Assembly: GCA_963969395.1 (NCBI GenBank)
Contig: OZ017804.1
Coordinates: 12,276,001-12,340,000 of the forward strand
Length of the DNA stretch: 64,000 bases
DNA from: Pseudoscleropodium purum
Lineage: Eukaryota > Streptophyta > Bryopsida > Hypnales > Brachytheciaceae
Reading direction: 5' to 3'
Below the pieces are notes generated by a model. It was not told the DNA's origin. It was given only the letters and a program-made list of their open reading frames with translations, and searched no databases. Positions within the stretch are counted from its first letter, which is position 1. Each line of letters opens with the position of its first letter. A program made the position numbers and the translations under genes. This document shows, one piece after another, positions 10,921 through 23,687 of the stretch.

Positions 10921-13129
10921 TTTAACTTTTGGGTTTCTTTAGGTAGGGGGTCAAAATTCAATGGCTTTCATAAGTATCTTGGTTACCCTATGATTAGATT
11001 CATTAAATTTTTTTTATTTTTAAATTAAATAAAATATGTAATGAAATTTTCAAAAATTATAATTGAATAGTGCAAAAAATATTAATAAAAAAACCTTAAT
11101 CCTCAAAAAACACCATAAAGTCAAGGGTGTGAATACAAATAAAGTTGCAAATATCAAAATCTTATAAAATGAATTTTTAGAAATTCTAAATTTGTAAGTC
11201 TTAAAATCCTATAAAAGGAACTTGTAGAAATTCTAAATTGAGTTAACGAAAAAAAATAATCTAAAAAGAAATGGTTTCATATAGGGCCTAATGAATCTAA
11301 CCTCCAATGATATTCATATACTTCCAAAATTGTCACAACTAATTGAGAAATTAGATTTTCTTTTTCAACAAAAACTAGTCATGTTGAAAGTACAAGTAAA
11401 ACACTTTTAAAAAATGATTTTTGAAAAAGTTTAAAATAATTTTTGATTTTTTAAGAATTTAATCAAATTTAGTAGTCCAAAAAGCTTTTCATGTGAGTAA
11501 TTTTTTTTCAAAATTCTTTTGTAAGTGAAAGTGAAGTAAAAATTCTTTATGGATTTTCTTAAGAAGAATTTCATGGATTTTGAAATTCTATTGAGTGAAA
11601 TATTACTATCTAAATATAACTCTAAATAGTTATGTTTCTTATAATTTACTTAAAAAATCTCCAAAAATTCATGAAACTATATATATACACACATATATAC
11701 TCCCTCTATTTCTAAAAAAGGTTTGTGTTTCCTTTGTAAGAAATCTTTATTTCCTTTCTCAAAAGCAAAGGTAGTATATATTAATATTATACCCTTTTCA
11801 ATGTTATATCCTATGTGAAGGTTAGATTAGGTATAAATTAAGTGATTTTTATAAAAAGGACTACATGTCATCTTGTTAATGGTGTGAGGTGATGTAAACC
11901 CTTGGAAATTTGACTTAGAAATTCAATTTTAGCATCTAAGTACTAAATTAAACCTTCATGCATAATAATTATAAAAATTGTAAATATTTGGAATCATACT
12001 TAAGTGAGTAATATTTCCCTTCAATAAAATTTTATAATTCCACTTACTAAATAATCTGGAAAATTTTTTACTTGTATTTAAATTTTTTTCACTAATAAAT
12101 TTGATTAAATAATTTGACTTTTTTTAAAAATTGAAAGTTTGAAAAATTGAAAAATTGAAAACTCTTTCAAATTTGAAATTTGAAAAAGTATTTTATACAA
12201 GTTTGTTATTTATACTATAGCATCTCCAAATTTTGTTGAAAATCTCTAATTCATTAATCTAACTTTGTATATATTGAAGAATGCATGATATTCATCCAAT
12301 TTTTTGTATACAACTTTATTGATGCCATATTTAAATCATTGAGTTGGATTCATAACATTTTAGTTGATTTTTTATTTCATATAGGGTCATTTATCAAAAG
12401 AGTGGTACATTATCTAGTGTATTTCAATACTTTTAGATTTTTTTTTCCTAAGATTTGATTTTGACATTAAAAATGATTTCTTGTGCTTTCAAAAACTAAC
12501 TAATATAGTCAAGCTTTTAAAGTTTAGTTTCTACCACTTCAAAATTTTGAAAGAATCCTTTAAATAATCCTTTAAGGATAATTTGAAGTTGAGTGTTTGC
12601 AACCTTATTTCTAAATATGGAGTGACTTGGAATTTTTTATTATGCTATAATGTCCTACTTTTTAATATATACTTCTATATTGATTTTTTTAATATGATTT
12701 ATATTTGATATAAGTTTATTTAATTTTGTCTTTAAAAATTCATGGTAATTTGAAATTTCAAAAAAAAATTTCAAAATTTTAGAACAAATATGAGACATGT
12801 GATTTCATCTCTAAAAAATAGAACCAAAAAAATTTATTTCTTAAATAGAAAATAAATAGAAAATACAAAGAGAGGGATTTGGCAAGTTTGGCTATACGGG
12901 CATTAGCTTTATCCTTTAGGAGTTATCATTAGAAAAAGCCTCTAAATGAAAAGGGGGGAAAAGAGTGCCTTTCAAATGAAGGGCAAAAAGTAAATTGACC
13001 CTGCAATTGCAAAAGGTGGAAAAAATGTGACCTTGAATTATGAAAGACTAGCCTAAAAATGAGGGGCAAATGAAGGACTCCCTAAGATATCAATTTTAAA
13101 GTCTTGGTCTTGAGATTATTGTAAATACG
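10921..13129. other. AT-rich DNA of unit A, no gene seen
   Basis: Very AT-rich and without reading frames of note. It contains position 12,000-12,003 (TTAA), the empty site that corresponds to the piggyBac MITE in unit B. The sequence is closely mirrored at 29,200-32,270. Confidence 0.6.
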
Positions 13130-13800
13130 ATATATATTGGGTAGGAAATTAAGGTGGATATGGGCCAAAGGAATATACAATAGTGCATTTGTACAATACA
13201 TGGGTAATGGAGTAAAGCAAGATGCTACTTCTTGAGACCATGCTTTGCATTTTCATATGGTCCTTGGTTCTTTATGTGATGAAAGTTTACAAATTTGGCA
13301 AGGGATTGGTGAATAATACATTTAGGCACTATTAAACAATTGGAACTCAAGGTTTCTAGATGTGTTTGCTTTCATTATTGGAAAACTATTTAGTCCAAAG
13401 CACTATCTACATGATGACATAGAGAAAAGAAAACTTGTAGGTCTAAAATTAGCTTGATAGATTGCTTGTCAAACTATGTTATATAATCTAATAAGGCAAG
13501 AGTAAATGTATTGAGTTTGTAGAGACAATACGGAAAAAATATGAATGGAAGTTTATGGTAGATGCTTGGTCATATTAATTTATTTTAGATGAATTTTTTG
13601 TTGCTTGGCCCACACTTATTAATATTTTGCAAAAAGTGATGGTAGTTCTCAGAAGCACAACCATATGTGAGTGAGACTTTTCAAAATAGAATTGGATGAA
13701 GAGTGAATGAAGAAAAAAAATGAAATTTAGAACATTGGATACACTTATGAGGATATCTTTACATAGAAAAAAATTGATTTAGAATTATTGATATTTGAAG
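13130..13800 (+). pseudogene. decayed hAT-superfamily transposase, C-terminal part (unit A)
   Basis: Plus-strand translation, with stops and frameshifts, retains the hAT dimerisation region: a 'TTICE.DFSK..W.KSE' block (compare the family's SSxERxFSxxNxIKS) followed by TLDTLMRISL at about 13,734-13,763. Upstream, 'ALLNNWNSRFLDVFAF' and 'LFSPKHYL' look like the preceding helical region. Several stop codons interrupt it, so it cannot be functional. The same relic at 32,270-32,930 shows that it was present before the block duplicated. Confidence 0.65.
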
Positions 13801-14180
13801 TGGCATGAAGCATCACAAAGTAGTTGAATTGGATATAGACTCAAATTGATCATGATGGATTAGTGGCACCTACATTCTAATAGATTATGAAGGCTTCACA
13901 AATATATTTATTTTTGTTTAAATTTTTAAACATATTCTACTAGTTTATTGTATGTTAATGCAATTTTATTCCATGTGTGATTCTTAATGTAAATTTTCAA
14001 TTTAATGCTTTAAGTTTACAATTCCTTTTTGTTTCCTCTATGCACCGGCAAAAAAATTAAAGGGCTATTATTTTGCAAGCTCCAAAAACTTGAAGGACAA
14101 TAAGAAAAATTCAACATAGCATATGAAGGCTAAACCAACCTTTCAAAATACAATAGTAGAGGTGACTATTTGCATTGCTA

Positions 14181-14209
14181 TATATATATACACACACACA
14201 CACACACAA
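14181..14209. repeat. compound (TA)n(CA)n microsatellite
   Basis: 'tatatatatata' followed by 'cacacacacacacacaca'. The matching site in unit B (about 33,308-33,335) is pure TA with one CA interruption, so the CA tract differs between copies. Confidence 0.85.
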
Positions 14210-14285
14210 GAAAACCAAGAACAACAAGAAAAATGAAACACTAGATTGATGTTTGCAAGAGAAAGTTGTTTGAATAATATTGCTA

Positions 14286-14471
14286 TCAATTGTGTTTGAA
14301 GGAATTAAGGGTCACAATTTTCTTGCATAGGAGTTGGTTAGTGAGGTGCCATGGTGTGGGAATGTACGCGGACACTACCGTTGGATTTTCTTGACTATTG
14401 AGGGAGTTTTTGAGCTGTTCAATTGCCTCCATATGCTCTAAATTGTGTCTTTGTTTTATTATTAAATGCAT
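14286..14471 (-). pseudogene. third, diverged copy of a small conserved frame
   Basis: The amino half (MHLIIKQR..LEHMEAIEQLKNSL) matches the frames at 27,448-27,708 and 46,031-46,348, including the Ile-Glu-x-Leu-Lys-Asn-Ser-Leu core and the 'NPT.VS' stretch. It then diverges completely at the boundary of segment S, so this is a truncated duplicate. Confidence 0.45.
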
Positions 14472-15396
14472 TTGTATCTATGGATGAGCTGAGCATGACC
14501 TTTCTTTGCAAACACAAACACGCACTTTGCAGAGGTCACAAGCCTATTTTGAAGAGAAAATGATTGCAATTGGTGATCACATCATATGACAATAAACATG
14601 AAAAAAGAGAAAACTCTGGTTGTGGACTTTGTGTGCTGCATTCTTGCTAATGGGCAGGAGAGATAAGCTTTGCTTGTTGTCATCAGAAGATGACTGCTCT
14701 GCATGCTCGGACATCATAGTTACGTGTACAAATAGTACATGGCCAAATGTTTGCCTGTGAAATCTTCACTACCCTTCTTTAAAATTAAAGTAGCGGCACC
14801 TGAAATCCACCGAACTTCCCAATTTCAGTGCTGCAACACCGTTTGCAATTCATGCAATCTTACTACAAGTGAAAGCCATAGTTGATTTATTGCTATGAAG
14901 AGAATTAGGGTTTTCAGATCGGCAAACTAGGAGTTTCCAATATGTGAACCTTATCTCTAGGTACCAGCGTAACTGAATTGCAAACCAAAAATTGCCTAAT
15001 CAAATCAACAATCCTATACACCCAAAACTAATCACGACAAGAGAATCTTATGTCTAAATGCTCTTCTGAAATACGTGCTCAAGACATTCAAGTAAAATCC
15101 TAATAAATGTACATCTAATCGCATCTCTCAATGTGAATTCCAATGTTTAAAGCATCGTCGCGCACTACTCAGGCTTCCACTCTTGCACATAAACTACCAG
15201 GGAGCAAAAAAACCTCTCACCCAATGCGAACCTTGTACTACACGAGTCACTGTGCAAAACATCAGCAGTAGCAAAAATATAAGCTGTACAAGGCCAAGCT
15301 GCCATTCCAAGGATTTAGATTCCTAATACTTCGAATCATACTTTTGGAAAAGCCTCATTCTAGGGATTCAAGCGATATTAAGCCTAAATGTAGATT
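14363..15396. repeat. segment S, copy 1
   Basis: About 1 kb found three times: here, at 27,597-28,654 and (lacking its left part) at 33,478-34,376. Near its right end all three copies keep the same 46-codon open frame on the minus strand (here 15,165-15,304; AAWPC...DVLHSDSCSTRFAL...QEW.xE then TAG), preceded by an AG suitable as a splice acceptor. It may be the last exon of an unrecognised gene. No family recognised. Confidence 0.75.
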
Positions 15397-17999
15397 TATG
15401 TCAAATATTACCATTAGCTAGATTTCAGAAAAGGTTTGGTATACTCTCTACAAAGCTCCCATTCTTATCAGTTTTTGCAAGAAATGGATCTCACATAGCA
15501 ATACTTTGCTTTTCAATTGTATGTGCGAATCTTCCTCTTCTATTTCTTGAATGAATTGCAACAATCAAAGAAGGTTTCCCATAAGTAAATTGATTTGTGA
15601 GAAAATATAGCAATTAAAAAAAGAATTTATGATTCATTTCTAAACATACATTGATACCTTAGGGTTTGGATAGGGTTTTAGTGGCACCGCCCTTGGTGCA
15701 CTTCATATTGCAAAAGACTTAATGAAGAGGGCCTCATCTAGCATAAACGTCTGGGCAACCCTTTTCACAAGGCTAACCCTACAAGTTGAGTCCTATGAGG
15801 TCAACCTTGTGAAGTTAGCTGTGTGAGATCTCATAGTAGTGATCTCATGGATGTGAGGGGTCTTGAAATTGTTTTGCTTGTTAGATGATTGAGCTTTACT
15901 GCCTCCATGTTGTTGTAAGCTTTTGTAAGTGCGATGCTCTTGGCGATGGTCCGGAATACTTCATGCTTCATTCCACCCACGAAACAAGTTCTTTTCAAGA
16001 TTGACTCCTTTTTGTTTTTTTTCTTGTCAAAATTCTAGATTGAGGCGCTTGGGTTTGATTTTTTTGTTGAACGATTTGTTGCCACACTACAAATTCTAGA
16101 CAACTTGAAGAATGAAATATTCACATCTCTCAATTGCTAAAATTTTGTAATCCAAGTTGCCTATTTAAATGAAAAAAGGGTGCATTAATAGAAGGTATTT
16201 AGCTTCAAAAAAATTGCATGGAGAAAGTCAAAATAGAATTGGATGACAAGCTACAAAGCTCTTGTCTAATGGAAATGCCATGTGATTGTCATTTATCAAT
16301 GTAAACAACAAAGTTGTTATAGTATTTTTCATTTCAACTTCCAAGGATTTTTCCTACATCAATCTAGTCGTTTTCTATCTAAAGTATAACTTTTGTTGAT
16401 CAAAGTAGATTCAATAAAGGATCCACCTCTATATATTTGAGCTAATTAGAAGTGCCATCCACTTTGGAAGCTTTCAAGTTGTGACTAGCTTCCTAATGTG
16501 AAATTGGATTCATGACTACTAATATACTTCCTAAAGAAAGACCTTATGACTCTACATTTTCTTGAGTCCATTGAATGCACCATAGTAAGATTGGAGTACC
16601 TTTATAAGAACTAGACATCACTAATTTCTTCAAACAAGTACTTCAAGTTAGAAGACCTCACAATGTAATCAACAACAAATTGCATCAATTATGAAGATGC
16701 ACTTCATCATGCAAAGGATGGTTGATTGGAGTATGAAGTCATGGAAAAAATAGGAGACTCCTATCCAAGATGCCTTTACTACAAGCATCCTATATTAGTA
16801 CTTTTTACATTATTTTTAGCCCCAACCACTAGTTTGACGAATATTGACGTAGGTCCAACATTATCAAATAGGTCAACTAATACAACAATATCGACATACA
16901 CTATCCAAGGGGTGCCACAACGTGAGCCTAGGAGCTTGAACACATGAACAAAGTTGACTATACACCTATGTTAAAGGTGCCTATAGTATAAAGTTCTTCC
17001 ATGATTATAGTCTAAGTATAATATAGGTATCTATATTATAGATTTTTATATTATAATCATGTTCAATAGTTGTTGTATATCTACTTATATATGTGCTCAA
17101 AGCTCACATACTTGCATTTTTATGATGACATACTAACAACATTGTACACAATCCCAAGCACTTACAACTAGACACAATTTATGCAAGATTACGTTGCTTG
17201 TGAGGGTGCATTCATAGCTCCTCTCATTTTTTTAAAGTGATCAAACAACTCTCTCAAACAATAGGAGGATTAGTGTCTATTCTTGAGTTGTGTCTCTAGA
17301 AAACATTGCTTGTGAATTGTGTGCTCAAATAGAAGGACACATATTTCTACGAGTGATGTATGTTATCACTACATTGGACATATTTACATACTATAGAAGA
17401 CTCAAGATTTTTGACAAGTGTCTTAATCAAATTCTTCAATCCTTTTACTCCAAGTTCCAATTACCAAAATTTAGGGCATCATGGCTTAAACCGGTAAGTG
17501 AAACTAAACCATTACACAACTCAACATGACACTAAAGTATAAAATACCTCACCTACTTCACCTCCACACAAACTACAAAACCAAAACAAATGAAAATCCT
17601 AGAGATCCTACTTAAGATGGTTGAAACAACAAGTGAACCAATTTGGGCCTCTTAGTCAATTGAGGGGATGAACTTGTAGAAAAAAAAGCTAAAACACCGC
17701 ATAATGTACAAAAACTATATGCATTTCTCTTCAACCCCATGTGAAAGTCTTGGCTACCAACAACTCTTTGATGTGGGCAACGGCAACCAAAAATATAACA
17801 AAGCATTCAAAATTCACTAAATAGGGTTCCAAGGTATAATGATTTTTGAATTCCCCTCAATAATTTGTTTGATGTTGTGGGTCTCTCAAATATTTCCCAT
17901 AAAATATTTAATATCTTCAAATCCAAAGCTAAAATCATCGAGCTCTTCCATATCACATTGGATATCTTACAATTCTTCTATATCAAACTCAACAAGATT
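15397..17999. other. intergenic DNA downstream of receptor A
   Basis: Closely mirrored at 34,377-36,930. A 79-codon plus-strand frame (17,290-17,529) survives in both units but with no domain and only the identity expected from recent duplication. In both copies the receptor frame is followed, after its stop, by in-frame acidic sequence ('MEELDDFSF', 'EDIKYFMGNI'), perhaps an older, longer C-terminus. Confidence 0.5.
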
Positions 18000-18374
18000 C
18001 TATGTATCCCAAATGCCACGGTTTCTAATTTTGATTGGAAAAAGTCCAAGCTCTAGCTCCTCATATTCACCTTCCTTCCAATCAAACCGATATTCAGGAC
18101 AGATATAAGGTTCTAGATATTGCAACACCTTCCTCCCAGCAATGTCCAACGCAATGCCTTTATCATCATTCTCATGTGAAAACTGTACAGGTTGCAACAA
18201 AGGTAATGTGGCCAACACTTCAAAGTCATCCTCATGAAGTTCAAGTGTTGTACATTCATTAAGATCTAGTTCTTCATGGCTTCTTGATTTACTCAAGTCA
18301 GGCAACCGCTCCAAAGATATGCAAGATAATAGGATAAGGGATTGCAATGTTGGCAAGTCACCCATTCCATCCAT
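18000..18374 (-). pseudogene. orphaned C-terminal LRR sequence of receptor A
   Basis: This is the in-frame continuation of receptor A beyond its premature TGA (18,375-18,377). It encodes residues equivalent to the final LRRs of receptor B (MDGMGDLPTLQSLIL, 'LERLPDLSKSRS', 'EELDLNEC') and an acidic tail, then meets a second stop (TAG at 18,000) where B reads Glu and continues for about ten residues. Without read-through it would not be translated. Confidence 0.8.
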
Positions 18375-21300
18375 TCAAGTCAATGAACGGCTATGAGAAA
18401 AATTTAATACTTGTAATTGCTTGAATGCATTCAAACAAGGTGCTTTACTTTGTGTCCACCATTCATAATGAAGCTCCTGAAGTTGATGTGGAATACAATC
18501 TTCAGCACGTTTTGTGTGGGTACCAATTCTTAACACCTGTAATTTGGTCAAAGATAGCAAACATGGCACCTTCCATGAAGAACCCCAATTAGGCATGCTT
18601 AATCGAACCAAGTGATCAAGTTGGTTAAGCCATGGAATATGAATCCCATCTATGCGCATAATTTGAAGGGATTGTAGTCTTGATGACCCTATTGTAGTAA
18701 GCGCTGATAAGATTTGCAAGCCTCTAATATTGTTAAGCTCCACAACTTCTGGAAACCAACAATTGCTCAAATCCAATTGTACACCAACTTTCACTCCACT
18801 AAGCTTCAACTTGATCAAGTTGTTGCAACGTGCAAGCATATTAGATCCTGACATAATCCAATTTCCACGCATGTCCAAATGTTGAAGGGATGTTGGAAAT
18901 TGACCCACAATATGTGTATTCATTGCAATAGCACATGCACTTTTATTATGATAGAATACAACTTCTAGGGATGAACAATTGCTCAAATCCAATTGTGCAC
19001 CGACTTCCACTCCCCAAAGTTTCAACTTGATCAAATTCTTGCAACAAGCAAGCACATTAGATTCGGTCAATACCCAATCCCCATGCATGTATAGATATTG
19101 AAGGGATGTTGGAAATTGACCCATAATATGTGTATTCTTCGCAATACCATATAGAGAATCAATAGTTGCATTATAATAAATTACTAATTCACAAATAGTC
19201 AAGTGCTTCAATGATTCTAGGCCCTCAAGGCTCTCCAAGCACCTAAAACCACGAAGCTCCAAGCTTCGTAAGTTGGTCATGCCCCTCAAGTTCAATCTTC
19301 CATGGACAGAGTTCAAATCATGCAACTGCAATACCAAAACATGTGAAAAGTATTTCCATTTAATGCCCTCCAAGCTTGTGATTGGATTAGGAGGAGGGCG
19401 ATTATGTGGGAAGGACTCCTCGCCATAGCTTCCCCTCTTTTCCCTTCTAGAAAGTCGAGACAATTGTTGCCAACATCCACCAGCAGGTTTAACCTCCAGG
19501 TCTAAGAGATCACCATTATTCCCATCTACAAGCACCCACTTCCGATTCCAAATGTCCTTTGTTGCACCGGATTTTCCAAGTGCTTCAAGTGTCACAAATT
19601 TTCTATACAAATCATGCATGGTGATCCTTTCCAATGCGAAATCCACATCTTGCAATAAGCCTTTTCGTTTTAGACTATCCAACTGCCATTCCAATACAAC
19701 CACAAATAATTAGATCAAGATACAACATCCACCCTTGCAATCAAGTGGTCTTAAAACACCAACTTTCAAACAACCTCATTCTAAAATTTCATTTGTGATC
19801 CACAAAATGGACGTCTTTGATTCAAAATATAGGTGAATGGAAGCAAATATTGTACCTCATCTTGAATCTCTAATTCATCCTTCTTGTACAAAACACATAG
19901 AAGCTCTTTCCAACTTATATATGAATCCTCGTGTATGTAAGGAAGAAAGAGGCCCACATCCATAAACAAAGGTTGCTCATGTGGTTTTAGTAGGTCAAAA
20001 CTAGTTCGAAGCACATCAAAGACATGATCATCTCTTGAAAATGAGCTTGACTTCCACACCCTAGATAAGCAGTGCACCCATTCTGAGGGCTTCTCTTTAA
20101 AATCACATAGTTGCCTACCCAAGGCCTCTAAAGCCAATGGATGGTAATGGGAACCACTTCCATCACCCTTGTCAAAGTAACACTTCTTAATGCACCACTT
20201 TATAGAATCCATATCTTCTTTGGTTGCAAATTGTTCTTCACGAGCAGCATAATATAAAAATAACCTTGTTGCATCTACTTCCTCAAGGTCAGGTGTATGA
20301 AGACATGCATGTTCATCAATTCCCAAACGGGCAAGAGTACTTTTAGACCGAGTTGTCACAAGTACGAAACTATCATTGTGGGAAGGAGTTTCCAAAAACA
20401 TCTTGGCTTGCTTGATGGAATTGTAATTATCCCATACATTATCTATAGCCAAAAATGTTCTGTATTTGTATAAATCCTTGTGCAAAACATCTTGACACTA
20501 CAAACATAAAAAAGCTTTAGTATTCAGATCATCATATTCTAAATGATAATGACTACATTATTATCAATTTTAAATCCAAAATAGGAGAAACATGTGATCA
20601 TTTTTATCATATTGAAGTGCACATTCTACTAGAGTCACAAATGTGATGAACTGCACAAAACCATATCATCACACAAATGTTGATGTTGGGTAGGAAGACA
20701 AAGTATGAATAACAACCAAGTAACAATCACCTAACCTATATTCCACTATAAAAAACCAAAGTTTATTGACATCGAAGGGAACAGATTTTAGATGACATAG
20801 AAAAGAAAAACCATGTTTTTATATCAATAATAATGTTCAATGTGACATCAAGGGACATCATCGTTGATATAAAAACATGTTTTGTTTTGTTTTTATGTCA
20901 CCTTAGATGTCACCTAAAATCCATTCCTTTTGATGCCAATTGTTACATTGAATGTCATCTAAAACAAGGTTTTCTTATAATGTTCATTGTTCAAAGATAG
21001 AATGAATCTATTTTATATTTTTTAGAACACCATTCACAAAGAAATGTACTTTAGGTCTTGAACACCGTGCACTTACCTCCCCTTCACCCAATTGTTGAAC
21101 AAAATTTGCACTTTTTTTTGTCAAGTTGATTACTGCCTTTTGGAATAACTCTTTAGAGTTGGAACATGTGCTATCAAATTCAACATGAGACACCCTCCCC
21201 TCATACTCGCTTGACAATTCGTTGCATAATATTTTGCAAGTGGTGGTCTTCCCAGTACCACCTACTCCATATATGCCAACCACTTTCACTTTGTACATTG

Positions 21301-23427
21301 GTGACAACCCAATTTGTTTCATCTTGTCAAAAACCTATGGATTCCACAATAACAAAAGTAGAATGTTTTAGAAACCCAATACTATAGCTTCCTAGCATTT
21401 TGGACAATGTCTAATCTAATAATTAATTAAAGGATAAAAACCAATTAGGCATTCCTAAAATAATATGTTACAATCACACAATTTTAAAAATATAACTAAA
21501 ATAAATTAAGCATTTATCCAAGATGTTCTTACTTTTTTGGAATGGTTGCTACTACCTTCATCCAAGACACTTGTATTTATGTAAACCCTTGTTTTGCCCT
21601 CAAACCCTAACCTCTCTACCATGTACATGAGAATTTTGTTAAGTATTAAGGTTTATTGCATGTGAGAAATTGTGCTTTAAAATGGTCAAAATGTTGCGGC
21701 AAAAACTTTTGCAATGTATGTTCATGGTTATTGAAGAAGAAATGCATCATTGTGTGGAGCAAGTTGAATTTTAAAAATAAGACGATCCTTCCATATTTCT
21801 TATTTTTTCTTAATGTTTTATTTTTATTCTGCTTCATAGCAAACTAGGTCAAGAATTTCCCAAAGATTTAGGCACCTTATTAATTGTTTTTTTGTTCTAG
21901 TTAAGTAGCTAGGATGCTACGGTATTTGTAGACTACTTTAGGTGAAATTTGGGCCCTCAAAGTGTTCTCTAGAATAGCCTTGATTAGGAACCTTAATTGG
22001 ATTTAAATGCATACTTCTCAAGGAAAGAACAATGTTCTCCCCCTTATTTCCACCCATTCCTGACATCATAATGTTTATAAAACTATCTGCCTTTTATTGG
22101 ACAATTGAACAATAGATACCTCTTATCACTCAAATCCTAAGTACATTGAAGGAATACTTTATTTGGAAAAGGACAAATTTTGGTGCAACTAAGAACGAAT
22201 GGCTCATGATGTTTCCTCAATGAAATGCTTCTTATTGGACAACAAGACAATAGGTATTCCTTATCATTTGAGTCTCTAGTACTACAAATGAATTCTATTC
22301 TTTCAATAGATCATGGGTACTTGATGCTCATGATGTTTGCACAATAAAATGCCTCTTTTTGAACAATAAGACATTCATGATTTTTTCTCATTCAAGTCCT
22401 TGGTACTATAAGTGAATTCTTGATTTTGGTAAGTATATGGGTACTTGATGAAATTCACACAAGGTAGCAACACAAATATGTACTTAGGCTATCATCTCTA
22501 GCCTTCGATAAATAACTTTGCATGACAATTCTTGAAGAGCTCTTTGAGGGTTCAACTCTAAAGTTTACAAATTTAGAAAATTTCTATGGGAATACTAAGC
22601 TCTTCAATTAATATGAAATGTCCATCTCAATTATAAAATGGTCATTTTCATGAACAACATTATACCTCATTCACACTTGGTGCTTTATAAAAAACAAAAA
22701 ACACACAAACAACAAACAAGGACAAAAAGTAGATTGCCATGTATTTTACCTCATCCACACTTCCTTGAACATGTGAATCATTCCACTTGATGTCGAGCAC
22801 AACCAATGTGCAAACGTGTGAGACAATTTCATTCTCATATGCCACAATCTCTTTCAATTCTCGATTATAGGATAAACCATTGAACTTGGTCAACTCCTCA
22901 AGTGCATAGCACCAATCCTCTACCTTGATTCGTCCTTCAATTGGATCATCCTTGGCAAATGTCTCCCATTTTTCCAACCATCTTTGTTGCCTTTCCTTGT
23001 CTTTCAAGTCCTTGACAGAAAGCTCATAAAAGAGGGGGAGAATGGCTACATCCATATTGGACTTCAACACCTTGCTAGCTTGTACAAAGGCATTGAGTTC
23101 AATCATGGGCCACTTAGACATGAAGTAATCATCCGACACCACTACAACGAGCAATTGGCATTGTTGAGCAGCCTTGATGATCAATCTTGGAAATTCTTTA
23201 CCCTTGGGCAAATGTTCAGGACGTTTGTCAAAAAAAGGATAGTGACAACGGTCTTCCAAGGCTTTACACAAATGCTCCACAAATTCCTTTTGAACTCCAC
23301 TATGGCTCAAAAAGATCTTGTGCTTGGATTTTAGAACAAGATCATTAGCCACTCTTTCACTTGACCTACAACACACCAAGACTTGATGAAGTTCGTTGGT
23401 CCATGATAATATAACCATAAACAACAT
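18375..23427 (-). CDS. TIR-NB-ARC-LRR immune receptor, copy A, truncated
   Basis: Proposed exons (minus strand): 23427-22750 (TIR), 21334-21077 (P-loop), 20497-19856 (rest of NB-ARC), 19682-18375 (MHD and LRR). All joins are phase 0 and lie at the same places as in copy B. The product would be 961 residues. Motifs: FLSHSG and SKWPMIEL in the TIR, GVGGTGKTTT P-loop, FLAIDNVWD kinase-2, VTTRSKS RNBS-B, HPLALEALG, MHDLY, then LRRs. Compared with B, a C-to-T change turns Arg CGA into TGA at 18,375-18,377, removing 136 residues of the LRR end. A hAT MITE sits seven bases upstream of the ATG at 23,427, replacing the native leader with GC-rich sequence; a longer frame starting in the MITE at 23,445 adds six residues. 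By eye the TIR exon differs from B by about six replacement and six silent changes. It may be a pseudogene in progress or a shortened receptor. Such proteins sense effectors, and their TIR domains hydrolyse NAD+. Confidence 0.8.
20744..20982. mobile_element. CACTA-type MITE in intron 2 of receptor A
   Basis: 239 bp starting CACTATAAAAAACC and ending GGTTTTCTTATAATG, an imperfect terminal inverted repeat, flanked on both sides by TTC (20,741-20,743 and 20,983-20,985), a 3-bp target duplication as in CACTA elements. The interior has further inverted blocks ('ttttagatgacat' and its complement; 'aacatg' and its complement), so the transcribed intron can fold. Present at the same site in copy B, so it predates the duplication. 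Confidence 0.7.
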
Positions 23428-23433
23428 GAAATT

Positions 23434-23679
23434 CAAGGTTGACAAATCAGTACGTTTGCTCCAAAATAGCGTCCGTAACCCGGACGTCTGTCCTCACAAA
23501 CGCAGCGTCCCTTCCGTCGTCGGAAGGTAGACGGGCGGGGCGTGGCGGACGCCCAGATCATGCAGACCACATCAGTTCGCATGTCGATCGGACAGGCGGA
23601 CGGGGCGGTCCCGGCAAACGCTGCGAACACAGCTTCTGCGTTCGGACATCATAGACGTCCGACCGTTCTGTCAACCCTG
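23434..23679 (+). mobile_element. GC-rich hAT MITE, copy 1, upstream of receptor A
   Basis: 246 bp with ends CAAGGTTGACA and TGTCAACCCTG. Flanks are ATGAAATT (23,426-23,433) and ATGGAATT (23,680-23,687), an 8-bp target duplication with one mismatch, as in hAT elements. Unit B has the uninterrupted site ATGGAATT at the same place (42,392 onward), so insertion followed duplication. The interior is rich in GGACG/CGTCC and matches the elements at 60,198 (opposite orientation) and 61,449. Confidence 0.88.
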
Positions 23680-23687
23680 ATGGAATT

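Noticed and set aside
17290..17529. 79-codon frame conserved at 36,263-36,502
   Set aside because: Its conservation is no higher than that of the surrounding non-coding DNA of the duplicated units, and there is no domain or start context.
22984..23334. 116-codon plus-strand frame repeated at 41,950-42,300
   Set aside because: Antisense shadow of the TIR exon in both receptor copies.
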